Both the position numbers and the translations under genes were made by a program. Of a stretch of 64,000 bases of DNA, positions 1 through 11,859 are shown piece by piece. The stretch covers positions 86,750,349-86,814,348 of the forward strand of contig OX638131.1 of NCBI GenBank assembly GCA_951804985.1, given 5' to 3'. Source of the DNA: Dryomyza anilis (taxonomy: Eukaryota; Arthropoda; Insecta; Diptera; Dryomyzidae). The notes beneath the pieces are model-generated. The model was not told where the DNA came from and did not search any database. It saw only the letters and a program-made list of their open reading frames with translations. The number at the start of each line of letters is the position of its first letter. Positions within the stretch are counted from its first letter, which is position 1.

Positions 1-60
1 TTTTGCGGGAGGTCGTTTTGCAGGAGGCCGTTTTACAGGAGGTCTTTTTACAGGAGTCTG
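1..60. repeat. 15-bp minisatellite, four units, cut by window edge
   Basis: Four consecutive 15-bp units of the form TTTTGCGGGAGGTCG, differing by one to four bases, fill the first 60 bases. The array probably extends left of the window. The unit length is a multiple of three, so it could be read as a 5-residue repeat, but no convincing coding frame continues to the right. Confidence 0.75.
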
Positions 61-1420
61 TTAGCATTTGTACCAAAGCCTCTGATGCAGTGCGTTATTA
101 TTCAGTAGGCTGTGTGCCACTGTAGGCTGTTATTCAGCTGACAGGCAGTTAGTCAGCACGACGGCATTCACTCAGGACTCATTCAAAACAAAGCCTGCTA
201 CGTGTCCTGCCTAAGGTGTGTGGCCCCCCCAATATAACCAATACCAGAGACGCACATGATGCTAATAAAAATGAAATATCCACATGCCTGCAATATGAGG
301 TCCTTATACAAAACGGGGTCCTTCCCCCTAAAATGAGTTGCTTTGCCATAACGAGAACCTTCTGCCGGCAGTAGAAAACAAAAAAAAAACAAAAAAAGCA
401 AAGTCCTTTTGTTACTACGCCACCAGTTTAGTCAAATGAAATGACGAGATGTGCCTCGAATTTTGATTTCTTTCATTTTGCCATGACGCACAAAAATGCG
501 CGCGCTTACAAATCAATAAAACGTCTGACGGCGCATGGAATTTCATCAAAAAATCTGCTACGTCGTATCCAGTTTAATAATGGCTGTCGAGTAGTGGGGA
601 GAACCAACATATGGAAGTTGGCAGGTCTTTATTGGGAAACGGGGAATTGGCTTCAATTTGGCAGCAAAAATTGCAAGAAAAAAATACCCAAAAAAAAAAG
701 AAAAATACAAAAATGTGAAATAATACCAACACAAAGTAGAAATAATACAAAACAAAGAAAATATAATAAAAACAAAAAGTAACAAAAAAAATGCAAAGAA
801 AATCGCCAACCATAACAGGCGGAGCAGACATTTAGATGTAAATTTTGCCGCTAGAGACATGTGCCAAACATCAGCAGTTCCATGAGGGATGTATGACTGA
901 CTGACTGACTGTTGTTGCTTGCCCCGATGGATGGCGCTGTATTTCTTTCTTTTCTTGGATTCCAAATGAAAGCAAACGCATAAAGATAAAATTTTATTAA
1001 ACTGCTGCAGAAACAAACATCGCATTCATGCATACAAAATAATACAACCCATGGATATGAGCGACATACGCACACAAAGTACCTATTCCATGCCATCGCA
1101 GGATCAAGCATATCCTTGGTGCCAAGAAAATCTAACATTCAGTTGTCTGCAAGCCAGGCATGCTTTCGTCAAATGTTTATAAATGTATTTTAAATATGTT
1201 ATTAAACATTCGTATTATCTTAAAGAGTTTTTTTTTTGGTCTAAAATGCTTGCTTTAATTTAGGAAAGAATACAGGTTCAGTTAAAATAGCAATAAACGA
1301 TATTTATATCCACAATATAACATAATATTAATAGACTTAACAATAAACAGAATCGTATATTGTACACCGAAAAAAATACTCTATTAAAAATAACTAAAAA
1401 TGTCTTTAAAATAAATACAT
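61..1420. other. Intergenic, no gene recognised
   Basis: AT-rich sequence with A-rich runs around 660-810 and a GACT microsatellite near 896-910. Short open frames occur on both strands, but they are biased by homopolymers and resemble no family I know. Confidence 0.5.
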
Positions 1421-1423
1421 AAA

Positions 1424-1572
1424 GGGTTTGTCAATAGGAGCGCTACAAAAGTTTTTTTCAATGGTTTTTCAACAGGGACGCTACAAAAGTAGAGCGACAG
1501 GGACAGCAAACGATGCCATATTTCTTGCCGCTCTTTTGACATTTCTCTTCAGTAAGGTTTGCCATTTTATTG
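1424..1572 (+). mobile_element. rosa-type mariner, 5' terminal fragment
   Basis: This matches the 5' end of the DD41D element found at 50.3-51.3 kb and 62.7 kb. It has the CGCTACAAAAGT motif twice, the stretch before the transposase start, and then AAGGTTTGCCATTT, after which homology stops at about 1572. It keeps more of the outer terminus than the 51 kb copy: two copies of the GCTACAAAAG motif about 45 bp apart. No transposase remains. Confidence 0.65.
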
Positions 1573-1577
1573 ATCGT

Positions 1578-2165
1578 ATTAAAAAACGATCAAAATGTAG
1601 TAGAACTGCATTTTTTCAAAACGAAGACATAAATGGAGTATAATTTACTACAGTAATTTTTTCGTTGTATATTACGAAATTTATGTCAGGTTAGTGCCTT
1701 GGAATATGTGTCAAAAATCGCAGTTGCGTTGTAACCGAAAGGTCCCGGGATCGATCAAAGCGACTGTCAACATCTTATCATTGAAAACATTTTTCTAAAC
1801 GACGTTACTTCTCGAGAGTCAATGGAAAATACATCCATACAATTTGTGCAATATGTAGAGAACAAATTTTGAATACATAGTGTAGTAAAATCCAGACAAA
1901 TTAATACAAATGTATTAAAAAACGATCAAAATGTAGCAGAACTGCATTTTTTCAAAACGAAGACATGGAGTATAATTTACTACAGTAATTTTTTCGGTGT
2001 GTATTACGAAATTTATGTCGGGTTAGTGCCTTGGAATATGAGTCAAAAATCGCAGTTGCGTTGTAACCGAAAGGTCCCGGGATCGATCAAAGCGACTGTC
2101 AACATCTTTTTATTGAAAACATTTTTCTAAACGACGTTACTTCTCGGGAGTCAATGGAAAATCAG
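1578..2165. repeat. 335-bp tandem duplication carrying an old SINE-like block
   Basis: The stretch starting GTATTAAAAAACGATCAAAA at 1578 recurs at about 1912 with few changes over roughly 250 bp. Each copy contains AACCGAAAGGTCCC followed by CAACATCTT, CATTTTTCTA and GTTACTTCTCG in the same order as the SINE at 41441-41752 (read on its own strand). I infer each unit holds a diverged member of that SINE family. The two copies share their differences from the SINE, so they probably arose by duplication after insertion. Confidence 0.55.
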
Positions 2166-2820
2166 CGAGCGAATTTTCAAATATGCTGCCTTCAAAATAC
2201 CATCTTGGAATTTAGCTTCAACACTTATAAAAAATCAACAAAAATTTCGATTTTTTTTTTTAAATACTTTTTTTAAGGACATGCAATTCGAAGTTCAAGG
2301 ATAACGACCATTGGTCATATGTTCATGTTAAAAAGAATTTTCCAAAAGATTGTTTTATTAGTTTAAAAACGAAACCTTATCAAAGTTTCTAGCATCAAGG
2401 GATATTTAATAGGAACCACCATGCAAAAGTTATCATTGACAATTTTTGAACTTTGGACTGTATCTCTGGAAAAAGTGATATCTTTGGAAATAGTGGTCGG
2501 AAAAAATGGTGAATGCAGATTCCGATACCCTTTATCAGTTGCCAAAATATCATTGAAAACAAAGAGAGTGAGTTGCAAATCCTACGAGATTTGATGTGGA
2601 CTCTACATTTTGATATTTCGGCATTTTAATTTTCGACATTTTTCGGTCCTATAAAAAAAATGGTTTTGTATGTTATAGTTTAAAAAATTTGTCGTCATTT
2701 TCTAGCTTTAAAATATTTTTCTAAATTTTGTGATTCGGCCAAATATGGTTTCGGCGTTCTAAGGCTTTTATAATTTCGACATTTTAAGGTTTCGACATTT
2801 TTTTTTCGATATTTCGTACG
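2166..2820. other. Intergenic, no gene; decayed TTCGACATTTT repeats
   Basis: AT-rich, with several imperfect copies of a TTTCGACATTTT motif at about 2600-2815. No coding similarity is visible. The right edge abuts the LINE fragment. Confidence 0.4.
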
Positions 2821-2829
2821 GATCCCTTG

Positions 2830-3490
2830 TTGATGCTGGTACGCAAGTAGACGAAGTCCTTTACGAATTCGAAGTTGTGGGTGTCAATAGTGACGCACTG
2901 TCCAAGACGGCCGGCTCTTTGTTTGTTGACACTAGGTACTACGTCTCTTCCTCGTACACCGAAAGACCTATTTGACGGAATTCATTTTCTAAGCTGGAGA
3001 ATGTTGCACTGACTGCTCGTGTGCTCTGCCCAATGATGCCGATATCATCAGAATACCACAACAGCATGGTACTCTTGTTGAAGATAGTGCCATTGTGGAA
3101 GAATTCGGCAGCTCTTACAATCTTCTCCATTGTCAGTTTGAGAAAGTCACACGATAAGAAATCAGCTTGTTTGAAACCACTTTCGATATTAAACGTATCG
3201 AAGAGGTTGTTTCCAATTCTCACTGTGCAAGGTGTGTCGCTCAGGGTCTTCCTGCAAAGCCTTATAAGTTTCACAGGTATACCGAGCTCTGACATTGTGA
3301 CGTATGTGCGATTCCTTATCGGACTGGCGAAAGCAGCTTTATAGTGGATAAGGTGGTGGGTGTTGAACTGCCTCTCTTTGGTCTTTTCCAGGATTTGGCG
3401 TAATATAAAAATCAGGTCTATGATGGACTAGCCAGGTCTGAGCCGCACTAATATGGTCCAATCAATCTGTTGACGATGAGCATCACTTCT
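2830..3490 (-). pseudogene. Non-LTR retrotransposon (LINE) reverse transcriptase, dead fragment
   Basis: Read on the minus strand this gives a run of LINE reverse-transcriptase motifs in order. An IGPY...CGLRPG fingers motif near 3440-3465 contains in-frame stops and a frameshift. It is followed by LRQILEKTKE, KAAFASPIRNRTYV, SELGIPVKLIRLCR, SGFKQADFLSCDF (family form GFRQGDPLS), and a decayed catalytic box LLWYSDDIGIIG (family form LAYADDIDIIG) at about 3040. A shifted frame then carries the usual VTID..NFEFVKDFVYL tail at about 2840-2890. Both catalytic aspartates survive, but the frame is broken at least twice and both ends of the element are missing. The fragment is about 200 residues of a normally ~900-residue protein. 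I do not assign a LINE clade. It may belong to the family that mobilised the SINEs in this window, but nothing here shows that. Confidence 0.85.
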
Positions 3491-4284
3491 TATCGGACTG
3501 TCGACATATTTGAAAAGTTAAAAGCGATGAAGCTTCTTTTTTTATCGAAGTTAGTTCGAAAAAGCCTCGAGACATCGAAGGTCTACCAGTCATAACATGC
3601 TGCTGATGATTATCGTCGATTAATCTCTTCCAAAATAACTATAAAACTTTAGTACTACAAAATTTCGCTGACAAAGTAAAACTATATAAATCCTTTTTTT
3701 CGTTACAAAAAGTAGTACCTAACCAATAACACTTTAGCTTCTCAATAAAGCATTTTAAATCCATCTCAATTTCACTGTCAAACAAAAAAGAGCTGGCGTT
3801 GTATCATGAATAACAAAAAAATATATAAGTAAAATGAAAAACTCTTGCCTGTCTCGCACACAAACGAATCAATTACGCAATGTAATCCCTGTTGTCCACC
3901 ACATGTCCGCAAACTGACCGGAACATACATCAAATGGCGTCGACGTTTTTTTGCGCTCCACTTTGTAGTCCCGAAACAGACAGACTCAGTTGTGACCTGC
4001 GACTGTTGCGCCACTGAACCTGTCGCAGCTGAGCCGGCAACCGTGACGGTTGCTGGTGCAACCCGGAGGCAGTGCGTTCGTCCTGCAATGCGTTCATGCA
4101 GTCACTCAGCATCAAAAAAGCAGCCATTTATTCACACATTCAGTCAGCAGCCAGTACGTCAGTCTGCATTTTTTTGCAACTCTGCACTGCATTGAAATTT
4201 CAATCAAACGGTACGGAACGGCCAAGAGTGCATTGCACAAAAAAAAAAAGAAAAAGAAAATAAAAACCAACCAATTGTTAAGGC

Positions 4285-4310
4285 TATAAAAAACGTACGC
4301 TTCCAACTCA
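4285..4310 (+). promoter_or_regulatory. Candidate TATA/initiator pair
   Basis: TATAAAAAA at 4285 is followed 25 bases later by TCAATT, which resembles the insect initiator TCAKTY. It precedes a GC-richer stretch without a convincing ORF. Chance occurrence is quite possible in AT-rich DNA. Confidence 0.15.
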
Positions 4311-5492
4311 ATTCGATTTAATTAAAACAATTTTCCACTTTGGTCTACGTCGTCCGATACTCAGTGCGTTCAACCAGTCGTCCCTCTGATTGTCCGTCCG
4401 TTCGTCCATCCATCCATCCGTCTGTTTGTTTGTTTGTCCAGCGTCGGTTCGTCCATCGTCCTTGCTGCCAGCGCCAACAAACAGTGATTTGCAAAGTGAA
4501 TTCCTTTTTGTGGTACGTTTTGCATTTTTGCATGTCGTACTTTTGTGGGGTTAATTGGGCGTAGTACCATACCGTTCCATTGCGGCTGGATACCCGTTTA
4601 TCTGGTGGCATTGCAAAGCTCATTTACACCTACGTGCGTGTTGCAGTGTTGCAACCGAAATTCCAGTGCTGCATCTGGCAACACCAATTCGCCTTCTGCT
4701 GTTGCGTACCAAACGTTGAAATTTCGTAATTTTCTTTTATATTATTATATATATTTTTTCCTCTTGATTAAGTCGAGAACGTGTTTGGAAAGTCGAATAC
4801 TTCGAATACGTCGAATACATCGAATACATTTATTTCATGCTTTGTTGAGTTTTATTTTTTTTTTTCAGTTCGTCTGAAAATGAACTTAATTTTTGTGTTC
4901 CGAATGAGTTTATTCAATGCTGGCATATTGCATTATTGGTTGGCATCATTTTAAAATGAAATTTTCTCAAGTTATTTCTGCATGCAAGGAAGTAATATTC
5001 AATTTGCAATTTTTGCAAAGAAAAGAAATTGTATGAAATGAAAATAATACCTACATGTTAAAAGTATCAATGGAATGCAACAGATACCAATGCTTGATTG
5101 AAAAATATACTACATATGTATTATATGGCAGATGGCGCCAGAGGATATCACTTTATGCACAAAAACAACTGTTCGGAGTTCAATTACAAGTCAATACATT
5201 GGATCTGGGTATGAGAAATACGCACAGAATGGCAATTTTTTGAGAAAACCAAACTACTTGTTTGATTGTCGTAAAAATAAAATCTTAAAGCGAAAAGTAA
5301 CAGGTTTTGATTAATATAATAATTTTAATCCTTTTTGGTATATTTCTTTGATATTCTTTACTGGAGCAACCAAATATGGCAGTTCCATGAACACATAATC
5401 AAAGGGATCAGAAATTACTTCCTTATTTGCAAAATTGGTAAAGACAATGAACATGATTGCAAGTCTCATGTAGGAGATGTATGAAATCTGCC

Positions 5493-5536
5493 CAGATTGG
5501 AAACAGCACAGATTGGAACCAGCACAGATTGGAACC
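5493..5536. repeat. 16-bp minisatellite, about 2.8 units
   Basis: CAGATTGGAACCAGCA and near copies start at 5493, 5509 and 5525. Confidence 0.6.
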
Positions 5537-5599
5537 TTTCTCTTCGTATCCATCGCACTACCTACTAAACCACGTACGCCTACAGAAGTTTATTACGAA

Positions 5600-7260
5600 T
5601 AACCTTCCCTTTAATAAGAATACAAGTTATCACCCGGTATGCCATTCGTATCGATATCGTTACGAGATCAATGCGAGTAGATGGAGAAATCACACGACAT
5701 CGGAGACGTTCTCGTAACGATATCGAGCGTCAAATTGGACCTAGATGGTAGGTAGATATCGAAACATTTTGTCGGAGTTTTCTCTATACGAGACATTTTT
5801 CGAAATCGGAACGATATCGAAGAAAAAAATGATCAAAGTTCGAGATTGCTGCGAAAAATATTGCGATATCGATTTGATAAATCTTTAAATATCGTATCTT
5901 GTCAAAGAATTTGAATGTACGAACATTTTTAAAAATAAGAATCGAGAATGCAACGAGATCAAACTTTTTTATCGAAGTTATTCGAGAAAGCTTCGAGGCA
6001 TCGAAGGTCTCCGAGACATGGCAGACTGGGCATATCTTTTAGAAAAAACGAAAATTATATCTATGCATTTCTATCCGTATTAACACGTCGAGATCAATAC
6101 GTCATGCAGAAGATATTCTGAAATTTTAAATCATGGTGTGGATATAGCAATGTATTCATTGGTGTTTTAGCGACATGATAAATTTTCCGAATCCTGACGT
6201 TCAGCATAAATGTCGATGCCAATCGCACGAGTATACACACGAAATCGAATCCTTTCTCCTAACGATATCGATCGTAAAATTAGACCTACATGGTAGAAAG
6301 CTATCGACGTCTTTTTTTGGAGTTTTTCCACTTCCAGACACAGCATAAATTTGGACCTACATGTTAGCCAGATGTCGACGATTTATTTGGAGTCTTCTCA
6401 ATACGAGATATTGTACGAATCTAATCGATATCGAATAGTCAAAGTTTGAGATTGCTTGAAAACTATTGCGATATCGAAGTGATAAATGTTTAAATATCGT
6501 AACATGTCCTGCAACTTGAATGTTCTAGAAATATAGCTACGAGATCGAACTTATTTAATAAAGTTAATTCGAGAAAGTTTCGAGGCATTGAAGATTGCCG
6601 AGACAAGGCAGACTGGGTATAGAGCAAAAAGAATTTTTTATATCGAAATTAGTTCGAGACTGTTATGCATTAAAGTACTCCGAGACATGGCGATTAGTAG
6701 ACATAGTAGAAATTAGTTCAAGACAGTTTTAAGACATAAAAGTTCTCAGAGACATGGCAGATTCATAGGCTTAGTACCTGAACGGAACAGAAATCTTCTT
6801 TCTCTCTGTTTATCGCATTTTGATTCGAATGGGCAATGAACCACATCACCACCATTTAAACTCGATCCAATTCCAGTATACTATTCATTCGAGTATACTA
6901 TTCATTCGAGACAGTTATGAGACATCAAAGTACTCCGAGACATGGCAGATTAGTAGGCATAGTAGAAATTAGTTCAAGACAGTTTTAAGACATAAAAGTT
7001 CTCAGAGACATGGCAGATTCATAGGCATAGTATCTGAACGGAACAGAAATCTTCTTTCTCTCTGTTTATCGCATTTGGATTCGAATGGGCAATGAACCGC
7101 ATCACCACCATTTAAACTCGATCCAATTCCAGTATACTATTCATTTCAATATCTCCCGAAGGAATTTTCGGAAGCCAGTCTGACATTGATATCAAAAGTG
7201 TCTTCAGATATTGAACCGACATATCTAAGCTAGTTTCATAAAATTCTAGAACTACACAAG
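5600..7260. repeat. Decayed repeat block with a 256-bp tandem duplication
   Basis: Many diverged copies of GAGACATGGCAGA, ATCGAAGTTAGTTCGA and CGATATCGA motifs suggest an old satellite. Within it, about 6640-6895 and 6896-7151 are a clear tandem pair. The segment from AATTAGTTCAAGACAG through ATCGCATTTGATTCGAATGG recurs with an offset of 256 bases and only a few changes. No gene. Confidence 0.7.
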
Positions 7261-8189
7261 TAGAAATTGGGTTAGTGTCATGATCGGGAACTGATTATTG
7301 TTACCGTGTTCTAACACGATAAGAATCTGTACATGACGATGTCCTTCTTAAATATATATACACAGCAACAAATCTATTTATAATGCCGAAGCCACTCTGA
7401 GAATTGTTCGAGGCATCTGGAGACTCCATGACGTGGTATACTAGGATTGTTTTGGATTTCTTTTAGATTTCGGATTTCTTTTATTTTAATTTAAAAATAT
7501 TTATATGAAGAAAATTCCACATTAGAATTTCACGTAACTCTTACGCAGGATAGGGTGAAAAATACCGGAAAACTACTAAGCCAGGGAATCAAAGAAAGAC
7601 AAAAGACATAATGGCAGAGAAAAACATAGGTGTCTTAAATTTGTTTAGGAGGATCTGATTCATTTGAAGATCGAATTTTCTCAACAGCGTCAAATGGGGA
7701 TGTACGGGAGAGTAGACTCAAACCCGCATGGGATTGTTATGTCAACTGAAGAAAATTAGGATTTTAATAAAATACTTTTATTAGTTCAGCGCTTACTAAT
7801 TTGAAATATGTGATATATCTTCAATGTACGTTTTTTACATTCCAACATATCGTCGTCGTTCAGTGAAAAGTCGCTAAGTCCAGTTTTCGAAAATATCGAG
7901 ATAAGTATGCGACTATAATAAAAACGAACTAATCTTTACCTTGGAAAAGTCCACATTTTACCAAACCGAAGATATTAAAAATGAAAAATCAAAAAACTCC
8001 AAATATTTAAAAACTTCAGTTCAGTGAAAAGTACTCAAGTCGACAATTAGCCCTTAAAAAGGGGCCGATCAAATCTATTTTAGAGTTAAACTATAGTAGA
8101 AGATCTACATGGACATCAAAAATCAAAAAATACTATAATATTACCATATTAGCCGCGTAAAAAACCAGTCAAATTTATAAAGCTCTCAG

Positions 8190-8790
8190 TGATTTTACAC
8201 TGAACGGCAATCGTCAAAATCTGAATAAAACAGTGCCGAGTCTCTAAAAATGGTCGGATTTCAACGATTTTTGGATTAAATGATATATATTATGCAGGCC
8301 TTTCATCTTTAATTTAAACTGAAATCAGATACAAGAATTTGGATAAATTGGAGCACTGTTACTGTTTATATGGGACTTAGTTATTTGGATAAACTGGAGC
8401 ACTGTTACTGTTTTTATATGACTTAGTGACTTTTCATTGAACGGCAATGTCGAAATATGATGAAATCGGTGCCGAGTCCATAAAAATGGTCGGATTTCAA
8501 AGATTTTTGATAGATATTATGCAATTCTTTCATCTCTAATTTAAACTGAAATCAGATACAATGTTGTATGGGACTTAGTGATTTTTCACTGAACGGCAAT
8601 CGTCGAAATCTGAATAAAACCGTGCTGAGTCCACAAAAATGCTCGGATTTCAACGATTTTTGGATTAAATTATAGATATTATGCAGTTCTTTCTTCTCTA
8701 ATTTAAACTGAAATCGGATACAATTCTTTGCATAAACTGGAGCACTGTTACTGTTTATATGGGACTTAGTGATTTTTCACTGAACGATAA
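8190..8790. repeat. Three tandem units of about 150-240 bp
   Basis: Each unit runs from TTTTCACTGAACGGCAAT through ATGGTCGGATTTCAA, CATCTCTAATTTAAACTGAA and GGAGCACTGTTACTG to GGGACTTAGTGA. Starts are near 8190, 8430 and 8580, and the second unit lacks part of the sequence. The array lies inside the outer inverted-repeat element. Confidence 0.7.
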
Positions 8791-9707
8791 AGAAAAGAAG
8801 CCAATAACGGTCATGTGTTTTGTCCAAACTATTTTTTTGCATTTTGTAGTTGAATGTGTTATCTATACTACAAGCTAAACACTATTTGAAACCAAAAGTA
8901 TTCTGATTTGTTACGGTAATTCATACACAGAGGGAAATAACATTCTAAAACTCAATTAAAATTCGGTTCGAATGAAAAATAGTAGAATTTGACTAATATC
9001 AATAAAATACTACTAAAATTCAAGAATTTATTATCTGAACGTTAAGAAAGCAAATTACTTATTTGTCAAAAAAGTAAACAAACTTTATTCTACTGGATTT
9101 TAAGAAGTTAATTTATTGATTATTAAAAACTAAAAAGAGCACGCAATTGTTGCTGTATTCTTCGCAAAATGAACACTTGTTCATGTATCTGCTGTTGTTT
9201 TCATCGGTCTTTCTTTGTCTGTAATAAACGTTCGTATGCTTTGTGTTGCGATGTCGCCATCTGTTTGTTAGTGTGCATGTCTGTCTGTTGAAAGTAACTA
9301 AGCCAAATTATTCTAAATATTAAGACATTTTGTTCTTAGGTATCAATAAAATTCCTAAGTATAATTTGTCTGGGTTGCAGATGTTTTTTTCTTAGGTATC
9401 AAAAAACGGTATGCTATACAATGTTTGCATGTGTGTGTTTTCACGAACAGAACAACAAAGCACAGCAAGACAATCAATTGTCTATATATGTATGAATGTT
9501 AAAGATATAAAAATAGAAAAAACGAATGTTCCTACGAATATTGGTATGGTTTTAGTTCGCAAACATAAATTGGGAATTAATTTCGCATAAATAGTTGATT
9601 TCATTCCATTGTTATCTTAATACACTATAAAATGCTTATGGGTAACGTGCGAAAGGTTTATACATAACCAACAGTAGATGCAGCACAGTTTTAGAATAAT
9701 ATACATC

Positions 9708-9924
9708 CACCCAGGAAAAAAATACTATATAAATAATAATTTTTTACTATTAAAAATTGTGAATTGGATAAATCATTATTTTAATTGGAAAATACCATTA
9801 AAACTAGAAAATACCAGTACATTGCCAATGAGTTTATATGAAAAGATTTATTTTTTGTATACTATTAAATCAATAATTGTCCTATTGACCAATTTTAATG
9901 GGATTTGAGGGATTTTTCTGGGTG
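9708..9924. mobile_element. 217-bp MITE with CACCCAG termini
   Basis: CACCCAGGAAAAA at 9708 is inverted as TTTTTCTGGGTG ending at 9924, followed by TA. The AT-rich interior includes ACCAATTTTAATGGGA. The same termini and an interior motif (CCATTAAAATTGGTCAATAGG) occur in the larger element at 58225-59105. It sits in a ~479-bp segment foreign to the surrounding TA element. I do not recognise the rest of that segment. Confidence 0.7.
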
Positions 9925-10218
9925 TAGATTAAAGTAAACAATAATACAAATAATACTAACAAAAATAAAATAAAAAAATTCAATTAAATTAAGTATTCGA
10001 AGAAGTCATTTAATATACAAATATACGTATAGGTAATACAATTCTAAATAAACAATAAATTACCTAAAATATATTTTTTTAATTTAGCTTCAAAATAATT
10101 GCATTTAGTTACATTAAACATATCGACAGGCAGACACACTAACAAACAGATGGCGCTGATAGACGGACAACGCAAAACAAAACATAAAACATAGCGACAA
10201 AGCAAGATCGAAAAAACC

Positions 10219-11503
10219 AGAGTTCGGAAATCCTCATTCACGCTCACTCAAACTCATGAGTTTTGCAAAATATTTTTTTTTCGTTGCTACTCACCTCATG
10301 AGTGAGTAGCCAGAAAATATACGGCAAACTCACAACTCATAAGAGAGTCGCGTTTTGTGAGTAGAGATTTGTCTACTCACAAGAGAGTTTTCCGTTTCAC
10401 CTCTCCATCCGCATTACACATGAGAGAGTGCAACAAGCAAATTCTCACTTTTCGTCAACTCATATTTGTTCAAGGACAAAGAGAATGCGTTGATCTACTC
10501 ACTGTACAGGTTTGCAAAGTGTAAAATCATTGTTGCCAATTCTGATGGAATCTTCCCATCTGTGGTATTTTTGAAATGTTGTGTAAAATTATATAATTGA
10601 TATTGTTTTTTTGCTATAACTTTTTATATGTACAAGATAAAATATTTATGTAAAGGCATTAAATGTTTGTTTTTAAAGTGCCTATCGATTGACATACACC
10701 ATAAATATTCCAAATCTGCCAACAAATGTTCAAGCATATTATGGGAAATGACCTGCAATATTATAAAATGTTGGTTTTAAAATTTTCTATGCATCATTTT
10801 ATGAGATATCAACCAATAACATTTTTACCGAGCTAACAATAAGGTAGTCAAAAAATGTGGTAAAAAATGGTTTGTAAATATCTCGCGTTTTAAATTACTA
10901 AGTATTATAACAAATAAAATTATTTATTATTATTATTATATTATTATTAACAAATAAAATTATTAAAAAATAAAAATATTAAATAACTTTTTCCATTGTG
11001 CTATTTCATTCTTAAAATCAGACCTGTCCATGTTTTGTTATCGATAACATTCGATGACATTCAATCAAATTTTAACTCAAATAATTATAAACGGCAATTT
11101 CGAAACTGTTGAGATCGCTGAATGCAGCCAATGGCATTATTTATAAAATAAAACAAACAAAGTTTCAACGCAACTCGTCTGGCAACACCGCTTACTCGTT
11201 GCATACATACAAAAAATGAGCACCATGTTTATACAATTTGGCCTTGTAATTTTATGAGTATGAGAAAAAGATAAAATGCGTAATGCTACTCCCTCGTGAG
11301 GATGAGTTCAAGACAGTACTCATGAGTAGTAAAGTTTTTACTCTCCGATGATTATCCATTTATGAGTAGAGAGCAAGTCAGATTTTTTTCTCTTACTCAC
11401 TCATGTCGTGTGTTGTAAAATTAAATGTGTGCTTTCTCACTTATGCGGATTATGCATGAGTGAGTCATTATGTGTATTCATTTATGTGACTTTCCGAACT
11501 CTG
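10219..11503. mobile_element. Non-autonomous hAT-type element, 1285 bp
   Basis: The terminal inverted repeats are CAGAGTTCGGAAA at 10219 and TTTCCGAACTCTG ending at 11503. The flanking 8-mers are identical: GAAAAAAC at 10211-10218 and at 11504-11511. An 8-bp target duplication with CAGAG termini is the hallmark of the hAT superfamily. The first and last ~250 bp are dense with ACTCATGAG / CACTCATGAG-type subterminal repeats on both strands, as expected for transposase binding. The centre has no transposase ORF and includes part of the palindromic MITE family (about 10605-10720). The exact duplication suggests a fairly recent insertion. Confidence 0.88.
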
Positions 11504-11859
11504 GAAAAAACAACAACTATACGAACACGTGTTCATTAAATTTTGGGGCGAAAACAAGAACAACAACATTTTTGATACCTAAGAAATAAATAACTGATTT
11601 CAAGAATAATTCTACTTAGTTACTTTTTTGATACCTACGAAATAAATAACTGATTTCAAGAATAATTCTACTTAGTTACTTTTTTGACAACTAAGAAAAT
11701 CCATTTCTTGAAATTAAGAATTTTTCGGTTTAGCTGTATCACTCCGTATACTTCTTGATTCCTTCAGGATTTTATAACTTTTTCCCATACATGTATCTTT
11801 AAGCGCATTAATTCAATACTCTACTTTTGAACTTAGCGCCTTTTCACTGAACGACGACT

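Larger units (their letters stand above)
3491..5600. other. Intergenic, no gene recognised
   Basis: Mixed sequence. 3535-3590 holds one copy of the GAGACATCGAAGGTCT motif that is common at 5.6-7.1 kb. 3840-4700 is less AT-rich and contains (GTCC)/(CATC)-type runs near 4395-4440. No coding frame has recognisable similarity. A candidate core promoter is listed separately. Confidence 0.4.
8926..11792 (+). mobile_element. TA-flanked TIR element, copy 1, disrupted by two insertions
   Basis: The left end is CACAGAGGGAAATAA after a TA dinucleotide. The right end (TTTTATAACTTTTTCCC) is decayed. The body is collinear with the clean copy at 46584-47656 (opposite strand): AGTAGAATTTGACTAAT, the GATGTCGCCATCTGTTTG stretch, GTATCAAAAAACGG, and three tandem units of TTCTACTTAGTTACTTTTTTG near the right end. 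Two foreign segments, about 9642-10120 and the hAT element 10219-11503, interrupt it. Removing them leaves about 1.1 kb, matching the 1073-bp clean copy. No transposase is encoded, so it is a non-autonomous Tc1/mariner-like element (inference from TIR plus TA). Confidence 0.8.
7854..11859. mobile_element. Outer inverted-repeat element, host of later insertions
   Basis: CGTCGTTCAGTGAAAAGTCG at about 7854-7873 is matched in reverse complement at about 11840-11859, and similarity continues inward through GCTAAGT. The same motif (ACTTAGTGATTTTTCACTG) recurs internally at about 8390, 8570 and 8765. I infer a non-autonomous element with terminal or subterminal repeats, now interrupted by the elements listed below. 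Target duplication and exact ends are not resolved, and no protein is encoded. Confidence 0.5.
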
